A DNA stretch of 64,000 bases from an uncultured Bacteroidales bacterium (GTDB lineage: Bacteria > Bacteroidota > Bacteroidia > Bacteroidales > Bacteroidaceae). Numbering within the stretch: position 1 is the first letter of the stretch; each line of letters starts with the position of its first letter. The translations under genes and the position numbers were made by a program. Shown here in pieces: positions 19,235-28,289 of the stretch. The notes under the pieces are model-generated. The model had not been told where the DNA came from. It ran no database searches and was given only the letters and a program-made list of their open reading frames with translations. The DNA is taken from NCBI GenBank assembly GCA_902799685.1, contig CADCBO010000005.1, forward strand, positions 95,864 to 159,863, written 5' to 3'.

Positions 19235-20440
19235 ATGATGGCAAAGTTGCAGATGGTGGTTGTTTTGACACTTGCCCTCCTTTCCAATTCTTCATGCATT
19301 AGAAAAGACCTGTTCCTGCGTGTAGATCAGACTCAGATAGCAGTTGAGATATATGATATCAACCTTGACCTTCTGTGGGGAATTGGGTGGGACACCCAGT
19401 GGCAGTATGACTGGGACGCCGCACTTGAAACCTACGGTGACCTGGGCTACACCAAGCCTGAGCTCATAAAGGGTACCATATATAATCTGGACGAATCTAC
19501 CGGCAAACGTTTCAGCTCATTCGTAAAGATATTCGACTCTAACGGCGGCCGCGTATCACTGACATCAGGCAGCACATACGATATGATGTTCTACAACTTT
19601 GGTACAGAGTGGACATCATTCTACCAGAGCGACGACTATGAGACCTATACCGCCAGCACACGTATGAGCAGCCAGTCATCATGGATTCGCACACGCGCAG
19701 AGAGCGAGAGCAGCGAGATGCCCGACACCTCACGTTCTTATATAGATTACAACCAGCCCGACGAGCTGTTCGGCACACTTGTAGAAGACATCTATATTGA
19801 CGAGGACCCCTCTGCCTACGATAAGGAATATGACGAGGAGGGCAATATTACTTATATATATAAGATAAACGCAACACTGCGTCCCTACTCTTTCATCTAC
19901 GTCTATCAGATTATAATCACAAATAACGCCGATGAAAAGGGTGACCGCATCAAGGGTGCACGCGGACTTACCGCAACAGGTCTGTCACAAGGTGTAGAAA
20001 TGTTCAGCCGCAGGACTTTCAATAATACAATTTCAATCACCACCGATGATATCAAGCCCATGCAGCGTCACAAGAACGTAAGGCTTGAGGGCGAGGCTGT
20101 AGCTGACAGCGCCGACATCATTGCAGCACGCATACTCACCTGGGGTCTGCCCGGAATGAACCCGCTGGAGACAACCAAGGCAGCCACCAAGGCTCCGGAT
20201 ATTGACCGCAACTTTGTTGGAATAGGTCTAACCCTGCGTAACAACTACACATGGACCGTAACACGCGATATTACCGAGCAGATGCACCAGCGTCCCACCG
20301 GCGGTATCATAACAATATATGTTGACGCCAATGAGGTTCCCGAGGATCTGATCAACCAGAAGCCTCAGAGCAGCGGTGGCGGTTTCAACGCCGAAGTTGA
20401 AAACTGGTCAAACGAGGTTAACGCCGAAGTAACCATCTGA
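19235..20440 (+). CDS. DUF5119-like lipoprotein heading the fimbrillin operon
   Basis: Start chosen at the first of two adjacent ATG codons (19235/19238), which gives a normal signal peptide with lipobox NSSC (Cys21) followed by IRKDLFLR. That C-x-R-K-D-L sequence is what I recall for DUF5119 proteins, which commonly head fimbrillin gene sets in Bacteroides and Prevotella. The 401-residue product ends in a Ser/Gly linker and a VENWSNEVNAEVTI strand, which resembles the final strand of the fimbrillins downstream. An anchor or accessory subunit role is inferred from position. It is the first gene after the promoter at 19156. Confidence 0.82.
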   Translation: MMAKLQMVVVLTLALLSNSSCIRKDLFLRVDQTQIAVEIYDINLDLLWGIGWDTQWQYDWDAALETYGDLGYTKPELIKGTIYNLDESTGKRFSSFVKIFDSNGGRVSLTSGSTYDMMFYNFGTEWTSFYQSDDYETYTASTRMSSQSSWIRTRAESESSEMPDTSRSYIDYNQPDELFGTLVEDIYIDEDPSAYDKEYDEEGNITYIYKINATLRPYSFIYVYQIIITNNADEKGDRIKGARGLTATGLSQGVEMFSRRTFNNTISITTDDIKPMQRHKNVRLEGEAVADSADIIAARILTWGLPGMNPLETTKAATKAPDIDRNFVGIGLTLRNNYTWTVTRDITEQMHQRPTGGIITIYVDANEVPEDLINQKPQSSGGGFNAEVENWSNEVNAEVTI

Positions 20441-20501
20441 TTCTCAAAAAAAAGACGATTTTTAGACATAGTATTATAGAAGAATTAAAAATAAAATAAG
20501 T

Positions 20502-20696
20502 ATGTTTACAAAGTTAAAGTACGGCAGATGGGGTTACATGGTAATGACCGCCATAGCAACTATTGCTCTAGCCGCCCTGGCCACCCTGTTGACAGCTCAC
20601 TCAAGCGGCACCACCGATCACAGGGCTCACCACGGCAACGAGCAGATTATAAATCACATACCGCACGCTCAGTCAAACGTACGTTATATTAATTGA
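20502..20696 (+). CDS. Small membrane peptide with His-rich tail, unknown function
   Basis: The 64-residue reading frame sits between the DUF5119-like gene and the first fimbrillin, in the same direction. It has a short basic start (FTKLKYGRWGY), one clear hydrophobic helix (residues about 13-31) and a polar tail with five histidines. The helix lacks a lipobox. Its codon use resembles neighbours and it begins 61 bases after the previous stop. I do not recognise it. It could be a real small operon member or a chance frame. Confidence 0.5.
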   Translation: MFTKLKYGRWGYMVMTAIATIALAALATLLTAHSSGTTDHRAHHGNEQIINHIPHAQSNVRYIN

Positions 20697-20731
20697 ACAA
20701 AAAAGTAAAAACAATAAAACAAAAACAACTT

Positions 20732-21901
20732 ATGAGAAAGAGTTATTTGATTATCGCAGCAGTTGCCACCTCATTCCTGGCATCTTGCGCAAATGAGAAA
20801 GTTCTGAACGAGCGTCAGGACGGTAATGAGCAGCAGGCCGTAATAGGTTTCAGCTCCTACTCAGAAAAGTCCACCAAAGCCGGAGACGTCACAGATATCA
20901 GCAACCTTGAATTCTTCCACAATACATTTGCAGTATATGGAACCAAGCAATCAACAGTTGACGGTGCCATACAGTATGTATTTGGCGGCAAGGCAGAGGC
21001 AGCCGGCACACAGGCTGGCGTAACCTGCACATACACAGATGACAGCAATCCATTCCACGGTTCAAACTGGGCATACGAAGATGAGCGTTTCTGGGACAAG
21101 CAGGCCAACTATGTTTTCACAGCATACGCTCCCGTAGCAGAATCCAACCCGCTCCGTTATTACTACAGCAGCGCTGACGCACTTGTAGGCGGTTCCGGTA
21201 ATGATTTTGTTGCAACAGACTATGTACTGACCGGTAAGAACCTTCAGGCCAAGGCTACCGCAGCAGCCATCTACAAAGGCTTTAACGTAAACGGCTCTGA
21301 CCTTGACCTTATGACCTCACAGGCACAGGCACAGGCCGGCACAGACCACAAGCAGGTTCCTCTGGTATTCAAGCACATCCTTTCTAAGTTGAATGTTGTT
21401 GTAGGTAAAGCTCAGAGCCTTGACAACTCTACAGTTAAGATCAACAGCATTGAAATTACCGGTCTTAAGGACAAGGGTTCATATTCAGAGAAAAAGTATG
21501 TAAAGAGTGATACTGAATCTATCAGCGGATGGACCGCTAACGAAACTAACAGCAACGCAGCCTACAAGCTTTCATACACAACATCTGATGGTGAGCCTGC
21601 ATTGCCTGCAACAACTGCAACAACCCATGAAATCAACCCGTTGTATTTCATTGAGTCTCTGGTTATTCCGCAGACCGTAGGCGATACACCTAAGCTCACA
21701 CTCAAATACACCATCACAAGCGGAAGCGGTAACTACTCAGAGGATTACACTTACGAGATGAATCTTAAGGACGCTTTCACAAGTTTCTTTGACCGTTACA
21801 GCTATAACCTCATTTTCACAATCAGCCCCACTGTGATTACATTTGATGCAAACGTTACTCCTTGGGAGCAAGTTAATTCAACTGAAATATTACTGGATTA
21901 A
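20732..21901 (+). CDS. Fimbrillin family lipoprotein 1
   Basis: Start taken at ATG 20732 (MRKSYLIIAA), which gives lipobox LASC with Cys19; the frame is open further upstream but that would spoil the signal peptide. The 389-residue product has the family marks of Mfa-like fimbrillins: a VIGFSSYSEKSTK start of the mature domain, FWDKQANYVFTAYAP, FKHILSKLNV and a last strand TPWEQVNSTEILLD. A Thr-Lys-Ala site at residue 49 may be the maturation cleavage point. Type V pilins are exported as lipoproteins, cut, and joined by strand exchange outside the cell; this role is inferred from family. Confidence 0.88.
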   Translation: MRKSYLIIAAVATSFLASCANEKVLNERQDGNEQQAVIGFSSYSEKSTKAGDVTDISNLEFFHNTFAVYGTKQSTVDGAIQYVFGGKAEAAGTQAGVTCTYTDDSNPFHGSNWAYEDERFWDKQANYVFTAYAPVAESNPLRYYYSSADALVGGSGNDFVATDYVLTGKNLQAKATAAAIYKGFNVNGSDLDLMTSQAQAQAGTDHKQVPLVFKHILSKLNVVVGKAQSLDNSTVKINSIEITGLKDKGSYSEKKYVKSDTESISGWTANETNSNAAYKLSYTTSDGEPALPATTATTHEINPLYFIESLVIPQTVGDTPKLTLKYTITSGSGNYSEDYTYEMNLKDAFTSFFDRYSYNLIFTISPTVITFDANVTPWEQVNSTEILLD

Positions 21902-21958
21902 CATAGTAATCCAACTAGTTATATATAATATAAGGACTAAATTAAAGAAAAGAGAATT

Positions 21959-23146
21959 ATGAAAAAGAGTTTTATACTGATTGCAGCCGTCGCTATGATG
22001 GCATCATGCTCTGACAACGCTGTTAAGGATGTTGCCGACGAGCAGAAAGCAGAGCAGGCCCTCTCCTTCTCGGCATACGCTGACAAGGTTACAAAAGGAA
22101 CCAATTCTACAGCTCTGAATGATTTCTACACCGTATTTGGTGTCTATGGATGGAAGACAGTTAACGGAGCAGTTGTTACAAACGCTGTATTCAGCAACCA
22201 TCCTAATGAATACTTTGCTACAGACGCTAAAGGCACTGTAGTTTATGACGCCGATGATGAAAAGCCATCAATAGAATGGGCTGCTGCATCAGCAACACCT
22301 TATGTTCCTGCATGGTATTATGAGGATGTGCGTTATTGGGATAAGATGGCCGAAAGCTATGAGTTCTTTGCAATTGCCCCCTATGATGCAGCACCTATCT
22401 ATACAGTAGCAGCAGGTGACAATAATATCTCTATAGCTACTGCCAGTGCCAAGTACAATATCCAGCAAGAGAAGAATCTGGCATTGGCCGGAAGCCCTCT
22501 CGTACCTCAGGCTGCACTGACATACTCAGGTTATGACAAGGATTTCATGATTGCCGATAAGAAGACTGTTTCACCTACTATAGCTGTAACAAGCGCCGAT
22601 GTACAGTTGGTATTCCACCACATCCTTACCAAGCTTAATGTCAAGATTAAGAAGGACGAGGACTACAAAGGCAAGCAGGAGCTTAAAGTTAATGAGCTTA
22701 AGATTGCAAACCTGGCTAAGGAAGGTTATTTTGTCTATAACACCAACATGACCACCAAAGGTTGGACTACTTCAAGCAAGTATGATATAGACATTAACGC
22801 TGCCTACTCTCTTACCGCCGACACCAATTATGACGGCTGCTACTGGATTGAGAACCTCATTTTCCCGCAGACCGCAACCAAGAAGGCCGCAGGAGCTCAG
22901 CCCACAGCAACTGATCTGACCGATATCTATCTGTATATCCAGTATCAGATTGGCGATGAGGTTTATAATGCATACTACGATTTTGCAGACATCTGGAACA
23001 GCACTCTTGCTATAGACGGAGAGTTTGAGTTCAAGCAGGGAAGCCAGTATGATCTTACCCTGACCATAGGTCCCAAGCCTATCCATTTTGATGCTCAGGT
23101 TTACGAGTGGAAAACAGAGAATGCAGGTTCTGTAATAATTGACTAA
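21959..23146 (+). CDS. Fimbrillin family lipoprotein 2
   Basis: The 395-residue protein has lipobox MASC (Cys17), the LSFSAYADKVTK mature start with candidate cleavage after Lys46, YWDKMAESYEFFAIAPYD, FHHILTKLNVKI, and a final YEWKTENAGSVIID strand. The 25 bases before and over its start match those before fimbrillin 4 (AAAGAAAAGAGAATTATG), a trace of gene duplication. It is 57 bases downstream of fimbrillin 1. Confidence 0.88.
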   Translation: MKKSFILIAAVAMMASCSDNAVKDVADEQKAEQALSFSAYADKVTKGTNSTALNDFYTVFGVYGWKTVNGAVVTNAVFSNHPNEYFATDAKGTVVYDADDEKPSIEWAAASATPYVPAWYYEDVRYWDKMAESYEFFAIAPYDAAPIYTVAAGDNNISIATASAKYNIQQEKNLALAGSPLVPQAALTYSGYDKDFMIADKKTVSPTIAVTSADVQLVFHHILTKLNVKIKKDEDYKGKQELKVNELKIANLAKEGYFVYNTNMTTKGWTTSSKYDIDINAAYSLTADTNYDGCYWIENLIFPQTATKKAAGAQPTATDLTDIYLYIQYQIGDEVYNAYYDFADIWNSTLAIDGEFEFKQGSQYDLTLTIGPKPIHFDAQVYEWKTENAGSVIID

Positions 23147-23169
23147 CCAAATAAAAACAAAACAACAAT

Positions 23170-24411
23170 ATGAAAAAGACATTTATCATTTTAGCAAGCG
23201 CAGCAGTAATATTAGCATCTTGCTCCAAGGACGATAAAGTTCAGATAAACAACGAGCAGGAAGAGGCTGTAATAGGTTTCACAACTTTTGCCGAAGCTCA
23301 GACCAAGGCTGAAAATAACGAGCAGGCTACTAATAAGTGGAATCTTGAAGCTCACAACACAACCTTTGATGTATGGGCTTGGAAGTTCTATAATAATGCG
23401 TGGGTTTCAACTCCCGTTTATAATAAAGGAACTGTAACTTATAACGAAAGCGGGACAGAAACCAATACATACTTCAATTGGGATGCTAATCCTATCAAAT
23501 TCTGGGATAAATCTGCTGACAAATACTATTTTTACGCTGCTTCACCTACAAGTTCATCATGGGTATTAACTGGTACCGGCGACCAGGGTAAGTTGAGTTA
23601 TGCCAACTTTACTCTGGCAGGAGGAATAAATAACAACCTCTCATACAACGCTACTGCAACTGTTACTACCGAAGTACAGTCTTTCAAAGATGTTCATGAT
23701 GTAGATTTGATGATTGCAGATGACAATATTGTTCTTAGAGATAAGTACAACAAGAATGATCCTGACAAGGTAAATGAGATTTTCAATCATATCCTTTCTC
23801 GTTTGAACGTTACCGTTGCTCTTAAGGCCGGTGGTACTATAGCTAGTCTCAATTCAGATACTAACACCAACAATGACGTAGTTGTTAAGGTAACAGGTTT
23901 TGAAATAAAAGGCGTAAGTCTCAAGAACAAAGGTACATTCAATGAAGGAGCAGATTTGGGTACAGATGTTCTAAAAGAAGGCACGATCAAACGCTGGAGC
24001 GCTCTTGCCACAGAAGGTACATACGATCTTCCCGGTGCCGACATCAGCACATTGGAACTTGATGCTACCACTCCGCGTTACATCGCTCAGTATCTTATCA
24101 TTCCTCAGGCTATTACAAGCGAGGTTCTTGACAGGGCTAACGGAAAGAAAGACACCGATAATGATAAAGTTGGAGACCAGAACGCAGCATATCCTTATCT
24201 GAAGTTGGATTACACAATCGGTGGTGAGCCTTATACCGCTTACTATAACCTTGCTCATGCATTTAATGTAGCAGATGGTGAGACTCTTAATTTCTGCGAA
24301 GGATGGCAGAATGTTCTCAACATCAAGATCGATGCCGATATGATTGTTTTCGATGCTCAGGTATATGAGTGGAAAGACAAGAAAAATGAGAATGTAACCA
24401 TCTTTGATTAA
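23170..24411 (+). CDS. Fimbrillin family lipoprotein 3
   Basis: The 413-residue protein has lipobox LASC (Cys18), VIGFTTFAEAQTK with candidate site Lys46, FWDKSADKYYFYAASP, FNHILSRLNVTV and a terminal YEWKDKKNENVTIFD strand. It is closest to fimbrillin 5: both share the CEGWQN-LNI segment near the C-terminus. The gene is more AT-rich than the surrounding lipoprotein genes. It lies 23 bases after the previous gene. Confidence 0.88.
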   Translation: MKKTFIILASAAVILASCSKDDKVQINNEQEEAVIGFTTFAEAQTKAENNEQATNKWNLEAHNTTFDVWAWKFYNNAWVSTPVYNKGTVTYNESGTETNTYFNWDANPIKFWDKSADKYYFYAASPTSSSWVLTGTGDQGKLSYANFTLAGGINNNLSYNATATVTTEVQSFKDVHDVDLMIADDNIVLRDKYNKNDPDKVNEIFNHILSRLNVTVALKAGGTIASLNSDTNTNNDVVVKVTGFEIKGVSLKNKGTFNEGADLGTDVLKEGTIKRWSALATEGTYDLPGADISTLELDATTPRYIAQYLIIPQAITSEVLDRANGKKDTDNDKVGDQNAAYPYLKLDYTIGGEPYTAYYNLAHAFNVADGETLNFCEGWQNVLNIKIDADMIVFDAQVYEWKDKKNENVTIFD

Positions 24412-24420
24412 AAGAAAACA

Positions 24421-24450
24421 GGCCGGCAGGAGGTGATACTCCTACCGGTC
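24421..24450 (+). other. Intercistronic hairpin after fimbrillin 3
   Basis: 12-base arms (24421-24432, 24439-24450) pair with two mismatches or wobble positions around a 6-base loop. No T-run follows, so it may act as an mRNA stability or partial-termination element that sets subunit ratios. Confidence 0.55.
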
Positions 24451-24500
24451 ACAAAGAACAAGAAACAAATTATTAACTAAATCTTAAAGAAAAGAGAATT

Positions 24501-25559
24501 ATGAAAAAGAGTTATTTGATGATCGCAGCAGCTGCCGCACTGTTTGCAGCATGCTCAAGCAACGACAACTTCAAGGAGGTTGAAGAACAAGAGAGCGCCA
24601 TCTCTTTCAATCAGGCACTCAACAAGACCACACGCGCTTACATAGCAGATGAAGCTGCATTGGCAGGTGAAGGTGGTTTTATCGTATATGGTTATAAGAA
24701 AAAGACTTCTGAAGCAAACTGGACTAATGCTCAGACAATCTTTGATAATGTAAATGTTAAGTCAACCAACAGCGGCACAAGCTGGTATTATGACAACCTT
24801 CGTTTCTGGGATAAGAACGGTACTTATAATTTCTTTGCTATCGCTCCTTATAATCCTACAACTGGAACATATTCCTTAGTTGCTAATTCTGCTCCTGAGG
24901 CATTAAAGTTCAAGATTACAGGCGCTGCTTCAGCAATAAGCACTGCTTCTGATGATTATCTCATTGACAGAGATGGAGCAACAAATGTTAGTGGAAGTTA
25001 CACTACCACTCATGCAGCTGTTGATATTGATTTCCATCACATCATGGCCAAGATTGATTTCAAACTCAAGAGCACTTTATCTACCGGAACTATTGAAGTT
25101 ACCAGACTTGTCATGACAGGATGGAACAGCGGTGCCGGTACATTCACCCAGACTCTGACTGCTACACCCACAGCTCTTGCTAATACAGAATGGGCAATAC
25201 CGACAGCCGGTACAGGCAATATTACCCTGGTAGGATCAGGTGCTTCACAAACTAAAGTTGCACTTACTTGCGCAACAGATGCAACTGCCACCGATGTTAC
25301 AGACTGGTACATAATGGTTCCCCAGAATATTGATGCCTCTACTTTAACCTTTACTGTTGATTTTACCTTTAAAGATGGTACTTATTCTGAGACATTTGAG
25401 GACCAGGTTGCCACATTAACCGCTGCCCAGGTTTGGGGTACAGACTCACACACTACCTACACCCTTGACATCAAGCCTGCTGCTATTGAATTTGACGTTA
25501 CTACCATTTGCGGTTTCTGTGTTGACGGCGGTCAAGCCACTCCTATTATCGTACAGTAA
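24501..25559 (+). CDS. Fimbrillin family lipoprotein 4
   Basis: This is the shortest of the array, at 352 residues. It has lipobox FAAC (Cys18), AISFNQALNKTTR with candidate cleavage after Arg45, FWDKNGTYNFFAIAPYN and FHHIMAKIDFKL. It ends in FDVTTICGFCVDGGQATPIIVQ, with a Cys-x-x-Cys pair that the other members lack. Its start region copies that of fimbrillin 2. The Cys pair might form a disulfide near the last strand; nothing more can be said of its role. Confidence 0.87.
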   Translation: MKKSYLMIAAAAALFAACSSNDNFKEVEEQESAISFNQALNKTTRAYIADEAALAGEGGFIVYGYKKKTSEANWTNAQTIFDNVNVKSTNSGTSWYYDNLRFWDKNGTYNFFAIAPYNPTTGTYSLVANSAPEALKFKITGAASAISTASDDYLIDRDGATNVSGSYTTTHAAVDIDFHHIMAKIDFKLKSTLSTGTIEVTRLVMTGWNSGAGTFTQTLTATPTALANTEWAIPTAGTGNITLVGSGASQTKVALTCATDATATDVTDWYIMVPQNIDASTLTFTVDFTFKDGTYSETFEDQVATLTAAQVWGTDSHTTYTLDIKPAAIEFDVTTICGFCVDGGQATPIIVQ

Positions 25560-25592
25560 TAAACATTAGTCATAACCAAAGAAATAATAATT

Positions 25593-26867
25593 ATGAAAAA
25601 ATATCTGTTCATATTAGCCACTGCAGCAATAGTTGCAGGTTGCACAAAAAACGATTCCTTCCAGGAGATTGACACTCCGGATAACGCAATTGGATTTTCA
25701 ACCTATGCTGGTAAACAGACTCGTGCTGAAAACTCAAGTGCAACAGAAAAGGACAATCTTGAGGATTATAACACTACATTTAAGGTTTGGGGTTATAAGT
25801 ACGTTAATGGAACTGAGTCCCCTGTAATGGGTGCTGTAGAAGACAACAGTGCTTATACTTATCCAGGTCAGTTGGTAGAGCATAAGGATGCTAATGCAAG
25901 CGCAACCCCAGCTGTAACAGAAGGTTGGTACTATACACCTATCCGCTTTTGGGACAAGTCTGCAACCAGTTATAGTTTTTATGCTGTTTCTCCTAATGCT
26001 CCAACTGGTGCATCATGGGTTTGGGATAGCACAAACAAAAAAGTATCTATTGCCAATTTTGCAATAACCGGATACAACTCAGTAACTACACCAGCTACTA
26101 CTGTTGATGTTGATAAAGTTCTGACAGAAAATCTCACCACAGAAGATCTGATGATCGCTACTGACGTTACCGATTACAATACTTATGACAACACTCCTGT
26201 TCTTCTGGATTTCAACCACATCCTGTCACGTCTTAACATTGGTGTACGTAAAGCCTCAACACTAGATGACTTTGAAGTTAAATTAAACTCTATCAAGGTT
26301 TACAACATGAAGAGCAACGGTTCATTTAATGAGGCTTTGGCTTCTGGAACAACCCTCTCAAGTGGAACAATAGCACGTTGGGCTACCGCTCCTACTACTC
26401 AGAGTACATTTACAGCTGGTGTGGGTTATGCTCCTGCGTCTGCATTAACCATTACTTCAACCGCAACTACAGCAACTACCAACTACCAATATGTATATGA
26501 AGGATTGGCAATACCGCAGTCTGTAGCATACAACAAGACTGTTGAAGTAAAGGACTATGACGGAACTAGTACAGCTCCTAAGCATTTTAAACTTGACGGT
26601 ACAAATGCTGATGAAAACAGCGATCCTTATATCGTAATTGATTACGAAATCTGGACAACTGGAACTGATGCAGCAAAGATGGATGGTTATGTTTACTATT
26701 ACAACCTCGCCGATGTCTTCAACGGAGACAATTCTACCGATGCAATTGACTTCTGCGAAGGTTGGCAGAACACTCTTAACATTACTCTTGCACCTGCTGC
26801 TATCATATTTGATGCTGATGTTTATGAGTGGACCACTAAAACAGAAACAGCTGTTGATATTGAGTAA
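25593..26867 (+). CDS. Fimbrillin family lipoprotein 5
   Basis: The 424-residue protein has lipobox VAGC (Cys17), AIGFSTYAGKQTR with candidate site Arg44, FWDKSATSYSFYAVSPN, FNHILSRLNIGV and a last strand YEWTTKTETAVDIE. It shares the FCEGWQN segment with fimbrillin 3. It is followed by the longest gap within the array (240 bases), which contains a hairpin. Confidence 0.88.
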   Translation: MKKYLFILATAAIVAGCTKNDSFQEIDTPDNAIGFSTYAGKQTRAENSSATEKDNLEDYNTTFKVWGYKYVNGTESPVMGAVEDNSAYTYPGQLVEHKDANASATPAVTEGWYYTPIRFWDKSATSYSFYAVSPNAPTGASWVWDSTNKKVSIANFAITGYNSVTTPATTVDVDKVLTENLTTEDLMIATDVTDYNTYDNTPVLLDFNHILSRLNIGVRKASTLDDFEVKLNSIKVYNMKSNGSFNEALASGTTLSSGTIARWATAPTTQSTFTAGVGYAPASALTITSTATTATTNYQYVYEGLAIPQSVAYNKTVEVKDYDGTSTAPKHFKLDGTNADENSDPYIVIDYEIWTTGTDAAKMDGYVYYYNLADVFNGDNSTDAIDFCEGWQNTLNITLAPAAIIFDADVYEWTTKTETAVDIE

Positions 26868-26895
26868 ATCATCAAAAAACTCTTTTCTTTAAATA

Positions 26896-26925
26896 GGCCA
26901 CCAGGGCTTGATCGCCCTGATGGCC
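26896..26925 (+). other. Hairpin splitting the fimbrillin array
   Basis: GGCCACCAGGGC pairs with GCCCTGATGGCC (one mismatch, 6-base loop). It has no T-run. It lies 28 bases after fimbrillin 5, in the only gap of the array longer than 100 bases. It may be an attenuator separating genes 1-5 from 6-10. I see no clear TAnnTTTG promoter in the rest of the gap. Confidence 0.5.
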
Positions 26926-27107
26926 ACCAAGATAGAGCGTGAGCGCTAGATGTCCAATGATATTTATAAAAGGAGTTTGCGGTTTGCAATGAAAGTGGCC
27001 GCAGAGTGAGAGTGAGAGTAACAGATTAAATTAAGGTATATTATATATAAGGTGTAAAGCCGGTATGATAGACCTTGAAACTGAAAAAAAGTAGAGGATT
27101 AAAAACT

Positions 27108-28205
27108 ATGCTGAATGTAGCAAGACATAGAGTACTGGGGTGGATGGCAGCAGCTATGCTGTTGACCGGCTGCCAGTACAGCATTGTAAACCTCCGTGAG
27201 GATGTTGAACCCAATGACAGTCTGGCTATCAGTTTTGGCAATGGTGTGATAGACAATCCTATACGCACCCGCTCTGTAAGCCTACTCAGCCAGCACACCA
27301 ACACTATGGGTGTTTGGGGTTGGCAAACCACCCAAGGCGGCGAGGTTGTATGTCAGTTCAACAACAAGGAAGTGACGTATGACCCCGTCCGTGCCCTGTG
27401 GACCTACTCTCCCGCACGTTATTGGGACAAAGGCAGCTCTTACCGCTTCTATGCTTACGCTCCGCACGCCAATTCCGTTCCTGATGCATCGGTCTCTATC
27501 AATGAGCAAACCGGCTTTATAAGCATTAAGAATGTGATTCTTACCGGCTGCAATACCATGGACACAGTAGCACAGCCTGTTCCGTCGGGTTCATTCTACG
27601 GTGTGGATGACACTGACTGGCTGATAGACCGCTCCGGACAGATGGTACCTAAGGAGAAGGTACATTCACGCGTTACATTCAACATGCAGCATATTCTGGC
27701 CAAGTTCAACGTTATGGTTGTGGCACATCCTGATATTGTATCGTCAGGTTCAACAAACGTTGTTGTTGACAGCCTTTCTATAGGACAGTTTGTGGGCAAG
27801 GGCAGTTTCACCCAAAAGCTCAGTCACACTCCTGTAGTAGGTGTAGAGGCCGATGACACTGTGCGCGAATGGATTACAGACTCCACCTACCCGCGCTATA
27901 CCCTGCAGGGCACACGCGGTGCCAACGTTACAATGGCAGGCTGCTGCGTGGTTGAGTCACTGGTTCTGCCGCAGCCCATTACAGAGCAGATGCAGTTGCG
28001 TCTTAGATACTCCATAAACAGTGTGGGCGGACACTCTGAGCACTTTACCTATCTGTTAAGGCTTGACAATGCTTTCAGCGAGTTCAGGTGCTCAAACAAC
28101 TACACACTTACACTGATTATAGGATCAGAGAATGATGTGATTACGTTTGATTCGGGTTCAACACTCTGGGACTCTGAAAACGACAGGAACTCATGGATAT
28201 ACTAA
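27108..28205 (+). CDS. Fimbrillin family lipoprotein 6
   Basis: ATG 27108 is preferred to a TTG at 27075: it gives a 365-residue protein with lipobox LTGC (Cys22). Family marks are LAISFGN, YWDKGSSYRFYAYAPHA, MQHILAKFNVMV and a final strand FDSGSTLWDSENDRNSWIY. The Lys/Arg site is here an R-T-R at residues 53-55. It opens the second half of the array and is more GC-rich than members 3-5. Confidence 0.86.
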   Translation: MLNVARHRVLGWMAAAMLLTGCQYSIVNLREDVEPNDSLAISFGNGVIDNPIRTRSVSLLSQHTNTMGVWGWQTTQGGEVVCQFNNKEVTYDPVRALWTYSPARYWDKGSSYRFYAYAPHANSVPDASVSINEQTGFISIKNVILTGCNTMDTVAQPVPSGSFYGVDDTDWLIDRSGQMVPKEKVHSRVTFNMQHILAKFNVMVVAHPDIVSSGSTNVVVDSLSIGQFVGKGSFTQKLSHTPVVGVEADDTVREWITDSTYPRYTLQGTRGANVTMAGCCVVESLVLPQPITEQMQLRLRYSINSVGGHSEHFTYLLRLDNAFSEFRCSNNYTLTLIIGSENDVITFDSGSTLWDSENDRNSWIY

Positions 28206-28289
28206 GCCTGTTTTAATCCCTGACCGGAGCATAAAAGGGCTTAACAACATAGAAAAGAAAGTATAATAAAATAAACACTTATTAAAAGG

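Noticed and set aside
27075-27107. TTG start for fimbrillin 6
   Set aside because: ATG 27108 gives a normal lipoprotein signal with lipobox at Cys22.
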